From an uncultured beta proteobacterium (GTDB taxonomy: Bacteria; Pseudomonadota; Gammaproteobacteria; Burkholderiales; Rhodocyclaceae), in NCBI GenBank assembly GCA_903959855.1, contig CAJBYR010000185.1, forward strand, positions 1 through 36,223: a stretch of DNA of 36,223 nucleotides. Direction: 5' to 3'. The translations under genes and the position numbers were made by a program. Positions 28,144 through 36,223 of this stretch are shown here, in pieces. The notes beneath the pieces were generated by a model that was not told where the DNA came from, made no database searches, and saw only the letters and a program-made list of their open reading frames with translations. How positions within the stretch are numbered: the first letter of the stretch is position 1; every line of letters starts with the position of its first letter.

Positions 28144-28177
28144 TTCAGTGGTTCCGCATCGCTAGGCGTCGAGGCCC

Positions 28178-28279
28178 GCCAAGGACAACGGGTATCCGAT
28201 TCCCTCCGTGTCCCCCGGGCCGAAAAAGCACCGGCCCTCCTCCTTTACCTGCGGGAATCGGATACCCGCCATCCTTGGC
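28178..28279 (-). repeat. Structured repeat copy 3 (102 bp, minus strand, diverged)
   Basis: It lies in the 325-bp gap between ligC and the aldo/keto reductase gene. The arms 28189-28204 and 28253-28268 form a perfect 16-bp inverted repeat, extended by an 8-bp stem (28178-28185 with 28272-28279) across a 3x3 internal loop. Read on the minus strand, the inside has GGTAAAGGAGGA, a 6-bp hairpin GGGCCG/CGGCCC with a 9-base T-rich loop, and GGGGGACACGGAG. These blocks match copies 1 and 2 (GTAAAGGGGGAGGA; GGAGGACATGGAG, 11 of 13), but the arms do not. It is placed back to back with copy 2, 46 bp apart. Confidence 0.78.
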
Positions 28280-28325
28280 AGGATACGTCTGTGGTTTCGG
28301 GCGGCCAACCCCCACGGCGGGTCCT

Positions 28326-28433
28326 GATCTGGCCGGTGGGGGGCTCTGCTCCGCGTAAGTAAAGGGGGAGGAGCTGGCCGCAGGCCGGCGACGGAGGACA
28401 TGGAGCGGAGCAGAGCCCCCCGGCGGCCAGATC
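28326..28433 (+). repeat. Structured repeat copy 2 (108 bp) between ligC and the aldo/keto reductase gene
   Basis: The outer arms 28326-28353 and 28406-28433 pair over 28 bp, with one G-T pair and one G-G mismatch. The inside has AGTAAAGGGGGAGGAG (28358-28373), the hairpin CTGGCC-GCA-GGCCGG (28374-28388, one G-T pair) and CGACGGAGGACATGGAG (28389-28405). It is exactly the length of copy 1 at 8283-8390 and shares its inner blocks and GCA loop. The stems differ by changes on both sides that keep pairing. The rest of the gap (28144-28177, 28280-28325, 28434-28468) shows nothing else recognisable. Confidence 0.85.
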
Positions 28434-28468
28434 CCGCGCCACCCAAAAAATCCGCCACGGTCTTCATC

Positions 28469-29431
28469 TCACGCACTCTTCACCAACTGCTGTTCCAACG
28501 CATGCAGTGTCCGATAACACGGCAGTACCTGAGCCACGCTGCCATTCGGCTCCCGGCCTTCGCGGATCGCGGTGAAGAATTCGCGGTCCTGCAGTTCGAT
28601 GCCGTTCATTGACACATCCACCTTGGAGACATCGATCTTGTTGTCCTTGGCATCGATCAGGTCGTCGTAACGCGCGATGTAGGTGCCGCTGTCGCCGATA
28701 TAGCGGAAGAAGGTTCCCAGCGGGCCGTCGTTGTTGAACGAGAGCGACAGCGTGCAGATCGCGCCGGTGCTGCTCTTCAGCTGGATCGACATGTCCATGG
28801 CGATGCCCAGGGTCGGATGGATCGGCCCTTGCAGCGCATTGGCGGCGACGATCGTCCCGCCGGTCTGGTAGGCGAACAGGTCGACCGTGTGCGCGGCGTG
28901 GTGCCACAGCAAATGGTCGGTCCAGGAGCGGGCCTGGCCCAGTGCATTCATGTTGCTGCGACGGAAGAAGTAGGTCTGCACGTCCATCTGCTGGATGTTG
29001 AATTCGCCGGCCTTGATCTTCTTGTGCACCCATTGATGGCTGGGATTGAAGCGCCGCGTGTGGCCGCACATGGCGACCAGGCCGGTCTTCTGCTGCAGCG
29101 CCAGCACCGCCTCGGCATCTGCCAGGCTGTCTGCCAGCGGAATCTCGACCTGCACGTGCTTGCCGGCATTCATGCAGGCGATGGCCTGGGCGGCATGCAT
29201 CTGGGTCGGGGTGCACAGGATTACGGCATCCACCTCCTTCAAGGCGAGGCTGTCCGCCAGATCGGTGGTGACGTGGCCGATGCCGTACTTGGCCGCGGTC
29301 TCGCGCGTCTTGTCGAGTTCGCGGCTGACCAGCGACACCACCTCGACGCCGTCGATCAGCTTGATGGCGTCGAGATGCTTGATGCCGAAGGCGCCGGCTC
29401 CTGCCAGCGCGACCTTGATAGGTTTGCTCAT
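28469..29431 (-). CDS. ligC: 4-carboxy-2-hydroxymuconate-6-semialdehyde dehydrogenase LigC
   Basis: This 320-residue Gfo/Idh/MocA-fold enzyme oxidises the hemiacetal of the ring-cleavage product to 2-pyrone-4,6-dicarboxylate using NAD(P)+. The N-terminal Rossmann motif is ALAGAGAFGIKHL (GAGAFG at 11-16). The usual family EKP motif reads EIP (VQVEIPLADSL), so the Lys is replaced. The middle stretch CGHTRRFNPSHQW and SWTDHLLWHHAAHTVDLF is characteristic of LigC. It directly follows ligB: its ATG is next to that gene's stop (29431/29432). It is the last gene before the repeat-bearing gap. Confidence 0.94.
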   Translation of the reverse strand: MSKPIKVALAGAGAFGIKHLDAIKLIDGVEVVSLVSRELDKTRETAAKYGIGHVTTDLADSLALKEVDAVILCTPTQMHAAQAIACMNAGKHVQVEIPLADSLADAEAVLALQQKTGLVAMCGHTRRFNPSHQWVHKKIKAGEFNIQQMDVQTYFFRRSNMNALGQARSWTDHLLWHHAAHTVDLFAYQTGGTIVAANALQGPIHPTLGIAMDMSIQLKSSTGAICTLSLSFNNDGPLGTFFRYIGDSGTYIARYDDLIDAKDNKIDVSKVDVSMNGIELQDREFFTAIREGREPNGSVAQVLPCYRTLHALEQQLVKSA

Positions 29432-30743
<1,312 letters not shown>

Positions 30744-31658
30744 CTATTTTTCCTCCGGCCAGTAAAGACGCATCGGGTTGTCGACCAGCAGTTTGCGCTG
30801 TAACTCCGGCGTGGTTGCGATATGCGGAATGAAATCCACCAGCAGGCCATCGTCGGGCATGTGGTCCTTCAGATTCGGATGCGGCCAGTCCGTACCCCAC
30901 AGCACGCGATCGGGGAAGGTCTCGACGATGCGGCGGGCGAAGGGGGCCACGTCGCGATAGGCGGCTGCTTCACCATTCAGCGCCTTGGGGCCGGCCAGCG
31001 AAAGCCGCTCGGGGCAGCTGACTTTGCTCCAGACATTCGGGTAGTCGCGCATGAACTTGACGAAGAGCTCGAACTCGGGGCCATCGACCGGCTTCGATAC
31101 GTCAGGTCGGCCCATGTGGTCGACCACGATGGTGGTCGGCAGGGTAATGAAGAAATCCCACAGTTCGGGCAGATCGACCGCCTCGAAATAGATCACCACG
31201 TGCCAGCCCAGTGGCGCGATGCGGGCAGCGATCTCCATGAGTTCGTCTTTGGGGGTGAAGTCCACCAGGCGCTTGACGAAGTTGAAGCGCACGCCGCGCA
31301 CGCCGGCCGCGTGCATGGCCCGTAGTTCGTCGTCCGTCACCGTGCGCCGCACCGTGGCGACGCCGCGCGCCATGCCCCGCGAATGCACCAGCGCATCGAC
31401 CAGGGCGCGATTGTCGGCGCCGTGGCAGGTGGCCTGTACCACCACGTTGCGCGCGAAGCCGAGATGGTCGCGCAGGGCGTAGAGCTGGGCTTTCGATGCA
31501 TCGCAGGGCGTGTATTTGCGTTCCGGTGCGTAGGGAAACTCCGCACCGGGACCGAAGACGTGGCAATGCGCGTCGATGCTGCCTGCCGGCACTCTGAAAG
31601 TCGGCGCTGACGGTACGGCGTACCAGTCGAGCCAGCCCGGAGTTTTCTGGAATTCCAT
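30744..31658 (-). CDS. ligI: 2-pyrone-4,6-dicarboxylate hydrolase LigI
   Basis: This 304-residue amidohydrolase-superfamily enzyme opens the lactone 2-pyrone-4,6-dicarboxylate to 4-oxalomesaconate/4-carboxy-2-hydroxymuconate. Catalytic residues are visible as His31 and His33 (IDAHCHVFGP), His181 (VVDHMGRPD) and Asp257 (LWGTDWPHPN). Substrate-binding Arg in RFNFVKR and CPERLS also fit. The LigI group works without a tightly bound metal. The start ATG 31658 gives the usual short N-terminus before the first His pair; the longer in-frame region upstream is a shadow of the neighbouring gene. Confidence 0.94.
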   Translation of the reverse strand: MEFQKTPGWLDWYAVPSAPTFRVPAGSIDAHCHVFGPGAEFPYAPERKYTPCDASKAQLYALRDHLGFARNVVVQATCHGADNRALVDALVHSRGMARGVATVRRTVTDDELRAMHAAGVRGVRFNFVKRLVDFTPKDELMEIAARIAPLGWHVVIYFEAVDLPELWDFFITLPTTIVVDHMGRPDVSKPVDGPEFELFVKFMRDYPNVWSKVSCPERLSLAGPKALNGEAAAYRDVAPFARRIVETFPDRVLWGTDWPHPNLKDHMPDDGLLVDFIPHIATTPELQRKLLVDNPMRLYWPEEK

Positions 31659-31659
31659 C

Positions 31660-32592
31660 TCAGTCCTTTGCCTTTGCGGTCGCCAGCATGCGGTCCGCCT
31701 CGATGCGCCAGTCGCTGCTGCGGGCGAACCCCTTGCTGCTCCTGTCGCCGAACACACCAGCGTCGGCGAGGTCGGCGACCCAGGCCTGGCGCTCAGCCGT
31801 GCCTTGCGCCGACCATGGCGTAAGGCCTGCCTCGCGCACGGTTTGCGCCACTTCGCGCACTTCCTCGCTGCGGCGGCGCCCGTGTTCGATGACGCGCTGA
31901 AAAAAATACGCAGCCTGTTTCTCCCAGTCGATTCCGGGAAAGGTTTCGTAAAGCGAGGCGACCACGGCATCTTCGACGCCATAGGCGCGCGCCGCGGTGA
32001 AGCTCTCGATGACCATGGCTTCGAAACCCTTGATCATCACGCTGCGGCACATCTTGGTCGCCGAGGCGACGCCGAGTTTGTCGCTGGCGACCTTCGCTGC
32101 GAAGCCGAGCTCGTTCAGCAGCGGCGCCAGATCGGCAGCGGCCGGACCGCCCAGCAACAGCGGCACGAGGATGCGATGCGGCGGTACCGAGGTCATCACC
32201 GCGCCCTCGACATAACGCCCGCCGGCAGCGTCGATCAGGCCGGCGGCCGTGATCTTGGCACCCGGCGAGGCCGAGTTGAAATCGAGGAACCAGGCGCCCG
32301 GTGCAAGAGTCGGCGCTGACGCCACGGCGACCGCGACGGTCTGGTCCGCCGTGACGGCGGATATCACCAGGTCGGCGGCACGCGCCAGAAAGGCATGGCT
32401 GGTCATCGGCCGCACGCCGTGCTGCGCGGCATGGGTCAGCAGCGGCGCGTCATCCGCCGTGCCGAACTTGATATCGTAAGCCAGCACCTTCGCCACGCCG
32501 CGCGCGCGCAGGTCCTCGGCGAGGATGCGCCCGACCTCGCCGTAGCCGACAAGGCCGATGGACCACTGCAGCGAGTTTGCCGAAATGCCCAT
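31660..32592 (-). CDS. NAD(P)-binding DUF1932-type oxidoreductase (6-phosphogluconate dehydrogenase-like)
   Basis: This 310-residue protein has an N-terminal Rossmann domain with IGLVGYGEVGRILAEDL (GYGEVG, about 14-21) and a C-terminal all-helical domain with MCRSVMIKGFEAMVIESF, the DUF1932 part, like beta-hydroxyacid dehydrogenases. The conserved Lys typical of this superfamily is present (TKMCRSVMIKG). It is embedded between ligK (overlap TGATG, 32590-32594) and ligI (1-bp gap), so it belongs to the protocatechuate operon. Its reaction is not known to me. Handling of a dicarboxylic intermediate or of a side product such as 4-carboxy-4-hydroxy-2-oxoadipate is possible (inference). Confidence 0.82.
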   Translation of the reverse strand: MGISANSLQWSIGLVGYGEVGRILAEDLRARGVAKVLAYDIKFGTADDAPLLTHAAQHGVRPMTSHAFLARAADLVISAVTADQTVAVAVASAPTLAPGAWFLDFNSASPGAKITAAGLIDAAGGRYVEGAVMTSVPPHRILVPLLLGGPAAADLAPLLNELGFAAKVASDKLGVASATKMCRSVMIKGFEAMVIESFTAARAYGVEDAVVASLYETFPGIDWEKQAAYFFQRVIEHGRRRSEEVREVAQTVREAGLTPWSAQGTAERQAWVADLADAGVFGDRSSKGFARSSDWRIEADRMLATAKAKD

Positions 32593-33275
32593 CAGTCGAT
32601 GTATTTCAACCCGGCCTTTTCCAGCGGGCCGCGCATGTCGTACATGTCGAGGCCGAGGATGCCGGAGGCGAGCTTGGCGCGCTTGGCGCCTTCGTTGGCT
32701 TCGCGCTTGATGGCGGCGTCCAGCGTCTGCGCCGCGATCGCGCGCGGCACGCAGACCACGCCGTCGTCGTCGGCAACGATCACGTCGCCCGGCGTCACCA
32801 GCATGCCGGCGCAGACCACCGGGATATTCACCGAGCCCAGCGTGGCCTTGATGGTGCCCTTGCTGCTGATGCACTTGCTCCACACCGGGAACTTCATCTC
32901 GCCCAGGGTTTTGACGTCGCGCACGCCGGCGTCGATGACCAGTGCACGCGCACCGCGCGCCTGGAAGCTGGTCGCCAGCAGGTCACCGAAGTAGCCGTCG
33001 CTGCATTCGGCGCTGATCGCTGCGACGACGATGTCGCCGGGCCGGATCTGTTCGGCAACCACGTGCATCATCCAGTTGTCGCCGGGATGCAGCAGCACCG
33101 TGACCGCGGTGCCCGACACCTGCGCGCCGGCGTAGATCGGCCGCATGTAGGGCTTGAGCAGGCCGACGCGACCCATGGCCTCGTGCACCGTGGCCGAACC
33201 GAGAGCGGCCAGCGCGTCGGCCGTGGCCGAGTCGGTGCGGGTTATGTTGCGATAGACGACGCCGAGTTCGTACAT
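32592..33275 (-). CDS. ligK: 4-carboxy-4-hydroxy-2-oxoadipate aldolase LigK
   Basis: This 227-residue class II pyruvate aldolase of the HMG/CHA aldolase (RraA-like) family splits 4-carboxy-4-hydroxy-2-oxoadipate into pyruvate and oxaloacetate, and usually also decarboxylates oxaloacetate. The signature [24 protein letters not shown] contains the metal- and substrate-binding Arg119 and Asp120. The length matches LigK/GalC/PmdF. It follows ligJ after 10 bp and overlaps the DUF1932 gene by one base. It carries out the last step of the pathway, feeding the TCA cycle. Confidence 0.94.
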   Translation of the reverse strand: MYELGVVYRNITRTDSATADALAALGSATVHEAMGRVGLLKPYMRPIYAGAQVSGTAVTVLLHPGDNWMMHVVAEQIRPGDIVVAAISAECSDGYFGDLLATSFQARGARALVIDAGVRDVKTLGEMKFPVWSKCISSKGTIKATLGSVNIPVVCAGMLVTPGDVIVADDDGVVCVPRAIAAQTLDAAIKREANEGAKRAKLASGILGLDMYDMRGPLEKAGLKYID

Positions 33276-33285
33276 GGCACTCCCC

Positions 33286-34314
33286 TTATTTTCCTTTGGC
33301 TTTCAGCGCCGCATCAAGCCGCGGATAGACGCGCCGCGCGTTACCTTCATAGACCTTGTAGCGATCTTCCGCACTGAGGTTCAGGGTGGCCTCGATATAG
33401 CGTTTGGTGTCGTCAAAATTGAAACCGGTTTCGGGATCGATGCCCTTCACCGCGCCGATCATCTCCGAGGCGAACAGTATGTTCTCTACCGGGATCACGC
33501 GGGTCAGGAGGTCGATGCCCGGCTGATGATAGACACAGGTATCGAAGAACACGTTGTTCAACAGGTGGTCACGCAGCAGCGGCTTCTTCAGTTCCTGCGC
33601 CAGGCCGCGGTAGCGGCCCCAGTGGTAGGGCGCGGCGCCGCCGCCGTGCGGGATGACGAACTTGAGTTCGGGGAAGTCCTTGAACAGGTCGCCCTGGATC
33701 AGTTGCATCACGGCCGTGGTGTCGGCGTTGATGTAATGCGCGCCGGTGGTGTGGAAGCAGGCGTTGCAGGAGGTCGAGACGTGGATCATGGCCGGGATGC
33801 CGTACTCCACCATCTTTTCGTAGACCGGGTACCAGTGCCGGTCGTAGAGCGGCGGCGAGGTCCAGTGGCCGCCCGAGGGATCCGGGTTCAGGTTGATGCC
33901 GACGAAGCCGTATTCCTTGACGCACTTCTCCAGCTCGGGTATGCAGGAACGCGGATCGCCCCCCGGCGACTGCGGCAGCATCGCCGCGCCGATGAAGTTG
34001 TCGGGAAAGAGCTGCGCGACGCGGTGGCAGAGCTCGTTGCAGATCGCCGCCCAGGTGCTGCTGACATTGAAGTCGCCGATGTGGTGGGCCATGAAGCTGG
34101 CACGCGGCGAGAAGATGGTGAGATCGGAGCCGCGCTCCTGCATCTTCTTCAACTGGTTGGTCGCGATCGACTCGCGCAATTCGTCGTCGCTGATCTTCAG
34201 CTCCGAGACCCTGGGCATTGCGGCCGGGTCCTTGATGCCGGCGATCTGGCGGTTGCGCCAATCTTCGAGCGCCTTGGGCGCGGTGGTGTAGTGGCCGTGG
34301 ATGTCGATGATCAT
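33286..34314 (-). CDS. ligJ: 4-oxalomesaconate hydratase LigJ
   Basis: This 342-residue amidohydrolase-fold enzyme hydrates the 4-oxalomesaconate/4-carboxy-2-hydroxymuconate intermediate to 4-carboxy-4-hydroxy-2-oxoadipate. The N-terminal metal pair is His6 and His8 (IDIHGHY). Further His in AMIHVSTS and [16 protein letters not shown] and an acidic residue near ILFASEM fit the ACMSD-like branch. Unlike the PIG-L-type GalB hydratases, this is the LigJ/PmdE type. The start ATG 34314 gives MIIDIHGHY directly. The ModA-like gene stops 10 bp upstream. Confidence 0.93.
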   Translation of the reverse strand: MIIDIHGHYTTAPKALEDWRNRQIAGIKDPAAMPRVSELKISDDELRESIATNQLKKMQERGSDLTIFSPRASFMAHHIGDFNVSSTWAAICNELCHRVAQLFPDNFIGAAMLPQSPGGDPRSCIPELEKCVKEYGFVGINLNPDPSGGHWTSPPLYDRHWYPVYEKMVEYGIPAMIHVSTSCNACFHTTGAHYINADTTAVMQLIQGDLFKDFPELKFVIPHGGGAAPYHWGRYRGLAQELKKPLLRDHLLNNVFFDTCVYHQPGIDLLTRVIPVENILFASEMIGAVKGIDPETGFNFDDTKRYIEATLNLSAEDRYKVYEGNARRVYPRLDAALKAKGK

Positions 34315-34324
34315 GGTGAGATTC

Positions 34325-35014
34325 CTATGCCGGTTCCATGCCGTGGCGGCGCTTGGCCTCTGCCGCGGCAGTTGATTGCAGCCAGGCGAGCAGGATGCGC
34401 ACCGCCTCGGGCTGGGTCGAGGCGGCACAGATGCCGCCGGAAAAGGTGGTGACGATCTCGGTGCCCGGCGGCATGGCGCCGATGACCTCGATGCCCGGTT
34501 GGCTCAACATTTCGCTCAACTGCTGGAAGCCGAGTTCGACGGCGCCGTCGGCCACCAGTTTGCCGACGGGCACACCCGGCGGCGCCTGAACAATGCGCGC
34601 GCGCAATTCGTCGGCGATGCCCCAGCGCTCGAAAAGTTTGAGCAGCGCCGTACCGCTAGGCCCTGTCGAGTAACCCAGGCTACGGGCCGCCAGCACTGAT
34701 GCGCGCAATGCAGCCTCGTTCGAGATGTCGGCACGGGGGCTGCCGCTGCGCACCGCAATCGCCACCGGCGAACGCACCAGGTCGATGCGGCTGCCGGCAC
34801 GCACACTACCGCCTACGATCAGTTTGTCTATGGCATCGGCGGCGAGGATCACGACATCGAAAAGTTCGCCGGCCTGCACGCGCTTCGCGGCATCGACGCC
34901 ACCGACCGATTCGATGGTCGCATCGACACCGGCGGTCAGACGATACGCGGCCGCCAACTCGGCGAGCACCAGTCGCGTTGCCATCGACGAAATCCCGGAG
35001 AGTGGAATACCCAT
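34325..35014 (-). CDS. ModA-like periplasmic-binding-fold protein without signal peptide
   Basis: This 229-residue type 2 periplasmic-binding fold resembles the ModA/molybdate family: IPLSGISSMATRLVLAELAAAY, then LFDVVILAADAIDKL, VRSPVAIAVRSGSP and LGYSTGPSGTALLKLFERWG. It begins directly with the first beta strand and has no signal peptide or lipobox, so it should stay in the cytoplasm, unlike transporter subunits. No ABC permease or ATPase is nearby. It lies between the LysR regulator and ligJ and is probably co-transcribed with the lig genes. Its ligand is unknown; an aromatic or dicarboxylic acid is only a guess. The start has no Shine-Dalgarno; an internal ATG ten codons on would cut the first strand. 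Confidence 0.8.
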   Translation of the reverse strand: MGIPLSGISSMATRLVLAELAAAYRLTAGVDATIESVGGVDAAKRVQAGELFDVVILAADAIDKLIVGGSVRAGSRIDLVRSPVAIAVRSGSPRADISNEAALRASVLAARSLGYSTGPSGTALLKLFERWGIADELRARIVQAPPGVPVGKLVADGAVELGFQQLSEMLSQPGIEVIGAMPPGTEIVTTFSGGICAASTQPEAVRILLAWLQSTAAAEAKRRHGMEPA

Positions 35015-35018
35015 AAAA

Positions 35019-35034
35019 GCATTCTGGCAAATGC
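35019..35034 (-). promoter_or_regulatory. Short palindrome upstream of the ModA-like gene
   Basis: GCATT (35019-35023) is the inverted complement of AATGC (35030-35034) around a 6-base centre, ending 4 bp before the ATG at 35014. It lies in the 55-bp gap between the LysR gene and the first structural gene. A LysR-type site or an mRNA hairpin over the start region is possible, but a 5-bp arm can occur by chance. Confidence 0.25.
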
Positions 35035-35069
35035 AAGCCTCCGGTCCAAGGCGCCGCGCGTACTACTAG

Positions 35070-36005
35070 CTATCGCGTTTTGTTATGGGCGACACCGTGG
35101 GCGGCGGCATCAAGCGACTCGGCCAGAACCAGTTCCTGCAACAGGCGCAGGGTCCGACGGCCCAGCGGCGTCGAGGGCTTGTGCGCCGAGACTGCGAGGA
35201 ACAAGGTGCTGGAAAGTCCGGGATTGGTCAGCGGCCTCAGGCGGAAGGCGCCGGGGCGTCCGAACGCCGCCAGAGCTGTGCGGGTCAGCACTGCATGGCC
35301 GTAGCCCGCCGCGACGAGATCGAGTATCGCCGGCACGCCCGAGATTTCCAGTCGAATGTCGAGCTTGAGGTTGAGCAGGGCCGCCTTGGTCTCGATCAGT
35401 TTGCGCATGGCGTGGGTGCGCTCCGGCAGGATCAGCGGATAGCTCACCAGTTCGCTCATGGGCAGCGGCGTGGCCTTGGCCACCCTGCCTGCAGCCGGGC
35501 TGACGAGACCCAGGGGTTCCTCAAGTACCGGCGTGACTTCGATCGCAGGATTGGGCTCCGGGTTGTGGATCAGACCGAGATCCACCCGGCCGGTGGCTAT
35601 CCATTCCGTCAAATGGGTGGACAGGCCTTCGACGATGGCCAGCCGCGCCTTGGGCAAGTGGCGGCGGAAGCCCTCGACCAGCGGCAAGGTCAGACGCCGG
35701 CCGATGCTCGGCGGCAGGCCGATGACGATGCGCCCTGCCGGTTCGTCGCGCGCTGACGCAACATCCTCGGCGGCCCGCGCGACCAGTTGCAGGATGCCGA
35801 CACTATGATCAAACAGGCGCTGGCCGACTTCGGTAAGGACCACGCCGCGGCCATTGCGCGTCAGCAGCGTCACGTGCAGGTCGGTCTCAAGCAGGCGCAC
35901 CTGGCGCGACAGCGCCGGCTGGGCGATGTTCAGGATCAGCGCCGCCTTGCTGAAGCTGCCCATTTCAGCGACGCGAACGAAATATTCAAGCTGCTTGAGG
36001 TTCAT
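35070..36005 (-). CDS. LysR-type transcriptional regulator of the aromatic cluster
   Basis: This 311-residue regulator has an N-terminal winged HTH (MNLKQLEYFVRVAEMGSFSKAALILNIAQPALSRQVRLLE, about 1-60) and a C-terminal LysR substrate-binding domain (about 90-295, with GLPPSIGRRL and DLGLIHNP). It heads the lig gene run on the same strand and is probably the regulator of that cluster, responding to protocatechuate, a pathway intermediate or 4-hydroxybenzoate (inference). The start at ATG 36005 gives the standard LTTR N-terminus, though no Shine-Dalgarno is seen. The upstream region is cut short by an insertion sequence about 95 bp away. Confidence 0.9.
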   Translation of the reverse strand: MNLKQLEYFVRVAEMGSFSKAALILNIAQPALSRQVRLLETDLHVTLLTRNGRGVVLTEVGQRLFDHSVGILQLVARAAEDVASARDEPAGRIVIGLPPSIGRRLTLPLVEGFRRHLPKARLAIVEGLSTHLTEWIATGRVDLGLIHNPEPNPAIEVTPVLEEPLGLVSPAAGRVAKATPLPMSELVSYPLILPERTHAMRKLIETKAALLNLKLDIRLEISGVPAILDLVAAGYGHAVLTRTALAAFGRPGAFRLRPLTNPGLSSTLFLAVSAHKPSTPLGRRTLRLLQELVLAESLDAAAHGVAHNKTR

Positions 36006-36095
36006 GCCACGATGCGGCGCCAGGGTGAGATGGCCAATGGTACCCACAATGGCGCCATGCTGCATCACCCGACCGGCATCGATGTTGGGAGTTAA

Positions 36096-36223
36096 TGAGT
36101 TGTCCGGTTCTGTAGCACGCCATCTGTCCGGTTGTCATAGTGCCCCGAAGGGGGAACGAGATGAGGCGGACGGAACTGCTACAGGAGATCCGGAACATGA
36201 GATTCGAAGAAGTGTACGAAGGA
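36096..36223 (+). mobile_element. Left end of an insertion sequence (ISNCY/IS1202-like), continuing beyond the window
   Basis: Non-coding DNA from about 36096 carries TGTCCGGTT twice (36101-36109 and 36125-36133, 24 bp apart), like iterated transposase-binding sites at an IS end. The start of a transposase gene follows. The exact outer boundary and the target duplication cannot be fixed, because the right end lies outside the window. Confidence 0.6.
36161..36223 (+). CDS. Transposase N-terminus (ISNCY-like), truncated by window edge
   Basis: Only 21 codons are visible, reading MRRTELLQEIRNMRFEEVYE. I recognise this as the start of transposases of the ISNCY (IS1202-like) group, which typically begin RRTELLQEIRKMRFEEAY before a helix-turn-helix. 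An AGGGGGAA ribosome site precedes the ATG by about 6 bp. The family call rests on this short stretch only. Confidence 0.65.
   Translation, partial: MRRTELLQEIRNMRFEEVYEG

Noticed and set aside
28178-28433. The gap repeats as a MITE or insertion-sequence remnant
   Set aside because: Arms differ between copies while pairing is kept, no target duplications are seen, and no transposase remnant lies nearby. Not fully excluded.
28178-28433. A CRISPR array
   Set aside because: There are only two units in this gap, in opposite orientation, each an internal hairpin of about 100 bp, with no regular spacers.

Overview
The window looks like chromosomal DNA of a high-GC betaproteobacterium, possibly a Rhodocyclales-type environmental degrader. 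The basis is the gene content: a protocatechuate 4,5-cleavage cluster, fused isobutyryl-CoA mutase, hemerythrin and c-di-GMP sensor proteins, and a Cus-type copper efflux operon. The taxonomic placement is inference. Nearly every base is coding. Only one gap exceeds 300 bp (28144-28468), and it holds two of the window's three structured repeats. No rRNA, tRNA or CRISPR array was seen.

Layout. (1) 1-4379: the N-terminal half of IcmF on the minus strand, running off the left edge. Divergent from it are an AraC-type regulator, then a hemerythrin overlapping by 4 bp a tartrate/D-malate dehydrogenase. (2) 4396-17171, all minus: a long gene run read from right to left as SRAP/YedK, a B12-type radical SAM protein, a DUF454 membrane protein, an EF-G-like GTPase, a small Cys/His/Met-rich exported protein, cusF, cusC, cusB, cusA and a methyltransferase. 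Many junctions overlap by 1-4 bp. (3) 17259-24618: two large GGDEF-EAL proteins, one with an N-terminal hemerythrin and one with CHASE/PAS/GAF domains, flanking a plus-strand metallo-beta-lactamase-fold protein. (4) 24735-36005, all minus: a LysR regulator, a ModA-like binding protein, ligJ, ligK, a DUF1932 oxidoreductase, ligI, ligA, ligB, ligC, the repeat-bearing gap, an aldo/keto reductase, a second ligAB-like pair and pobA. Together these take 4-hydroxybenzoate through protocatechuate, meta-cleavage and 2-pyrone-4,6-dicarboxylate to pyruvate and oxaloacetate. (5) 36100-36223: the left end of an insertion sequence with the first 21 codons of its transposase.

The most interesting signal is a repeat family of about 102-108 bp with three copies: 8283-8390 (+), 28178-28279 (-) and 28326-28433 (+). 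Each copy has long outer arms that pair with each other but differ in sequence from copy to copy. Inside are two conserved purine-rich single-stranded blocks and a 6-bp inner hairpin that also varies by compensating changes. The non-Watson-Crick pairs in the two plus-strand copies are almost all G-U on the plus strand. This is the pattern of a conserved RNA fold rather than of transposon ends. All three copies sit between genes inside minus-strand operons (cusB/cusA and ligC/aldo-keto reductase). I do not recognise the family.

Other points of note are a CusB with both a heavy-metal-binding domain and a C-terminal CusF domain, a separate CusF in which the copper-capping Trp is Met, an EF-G paralogue with Tyr in place of the catalytic His, a duplicated LigAB dioxygenase, and no visible 4-oxalomesaconate tautomerase.
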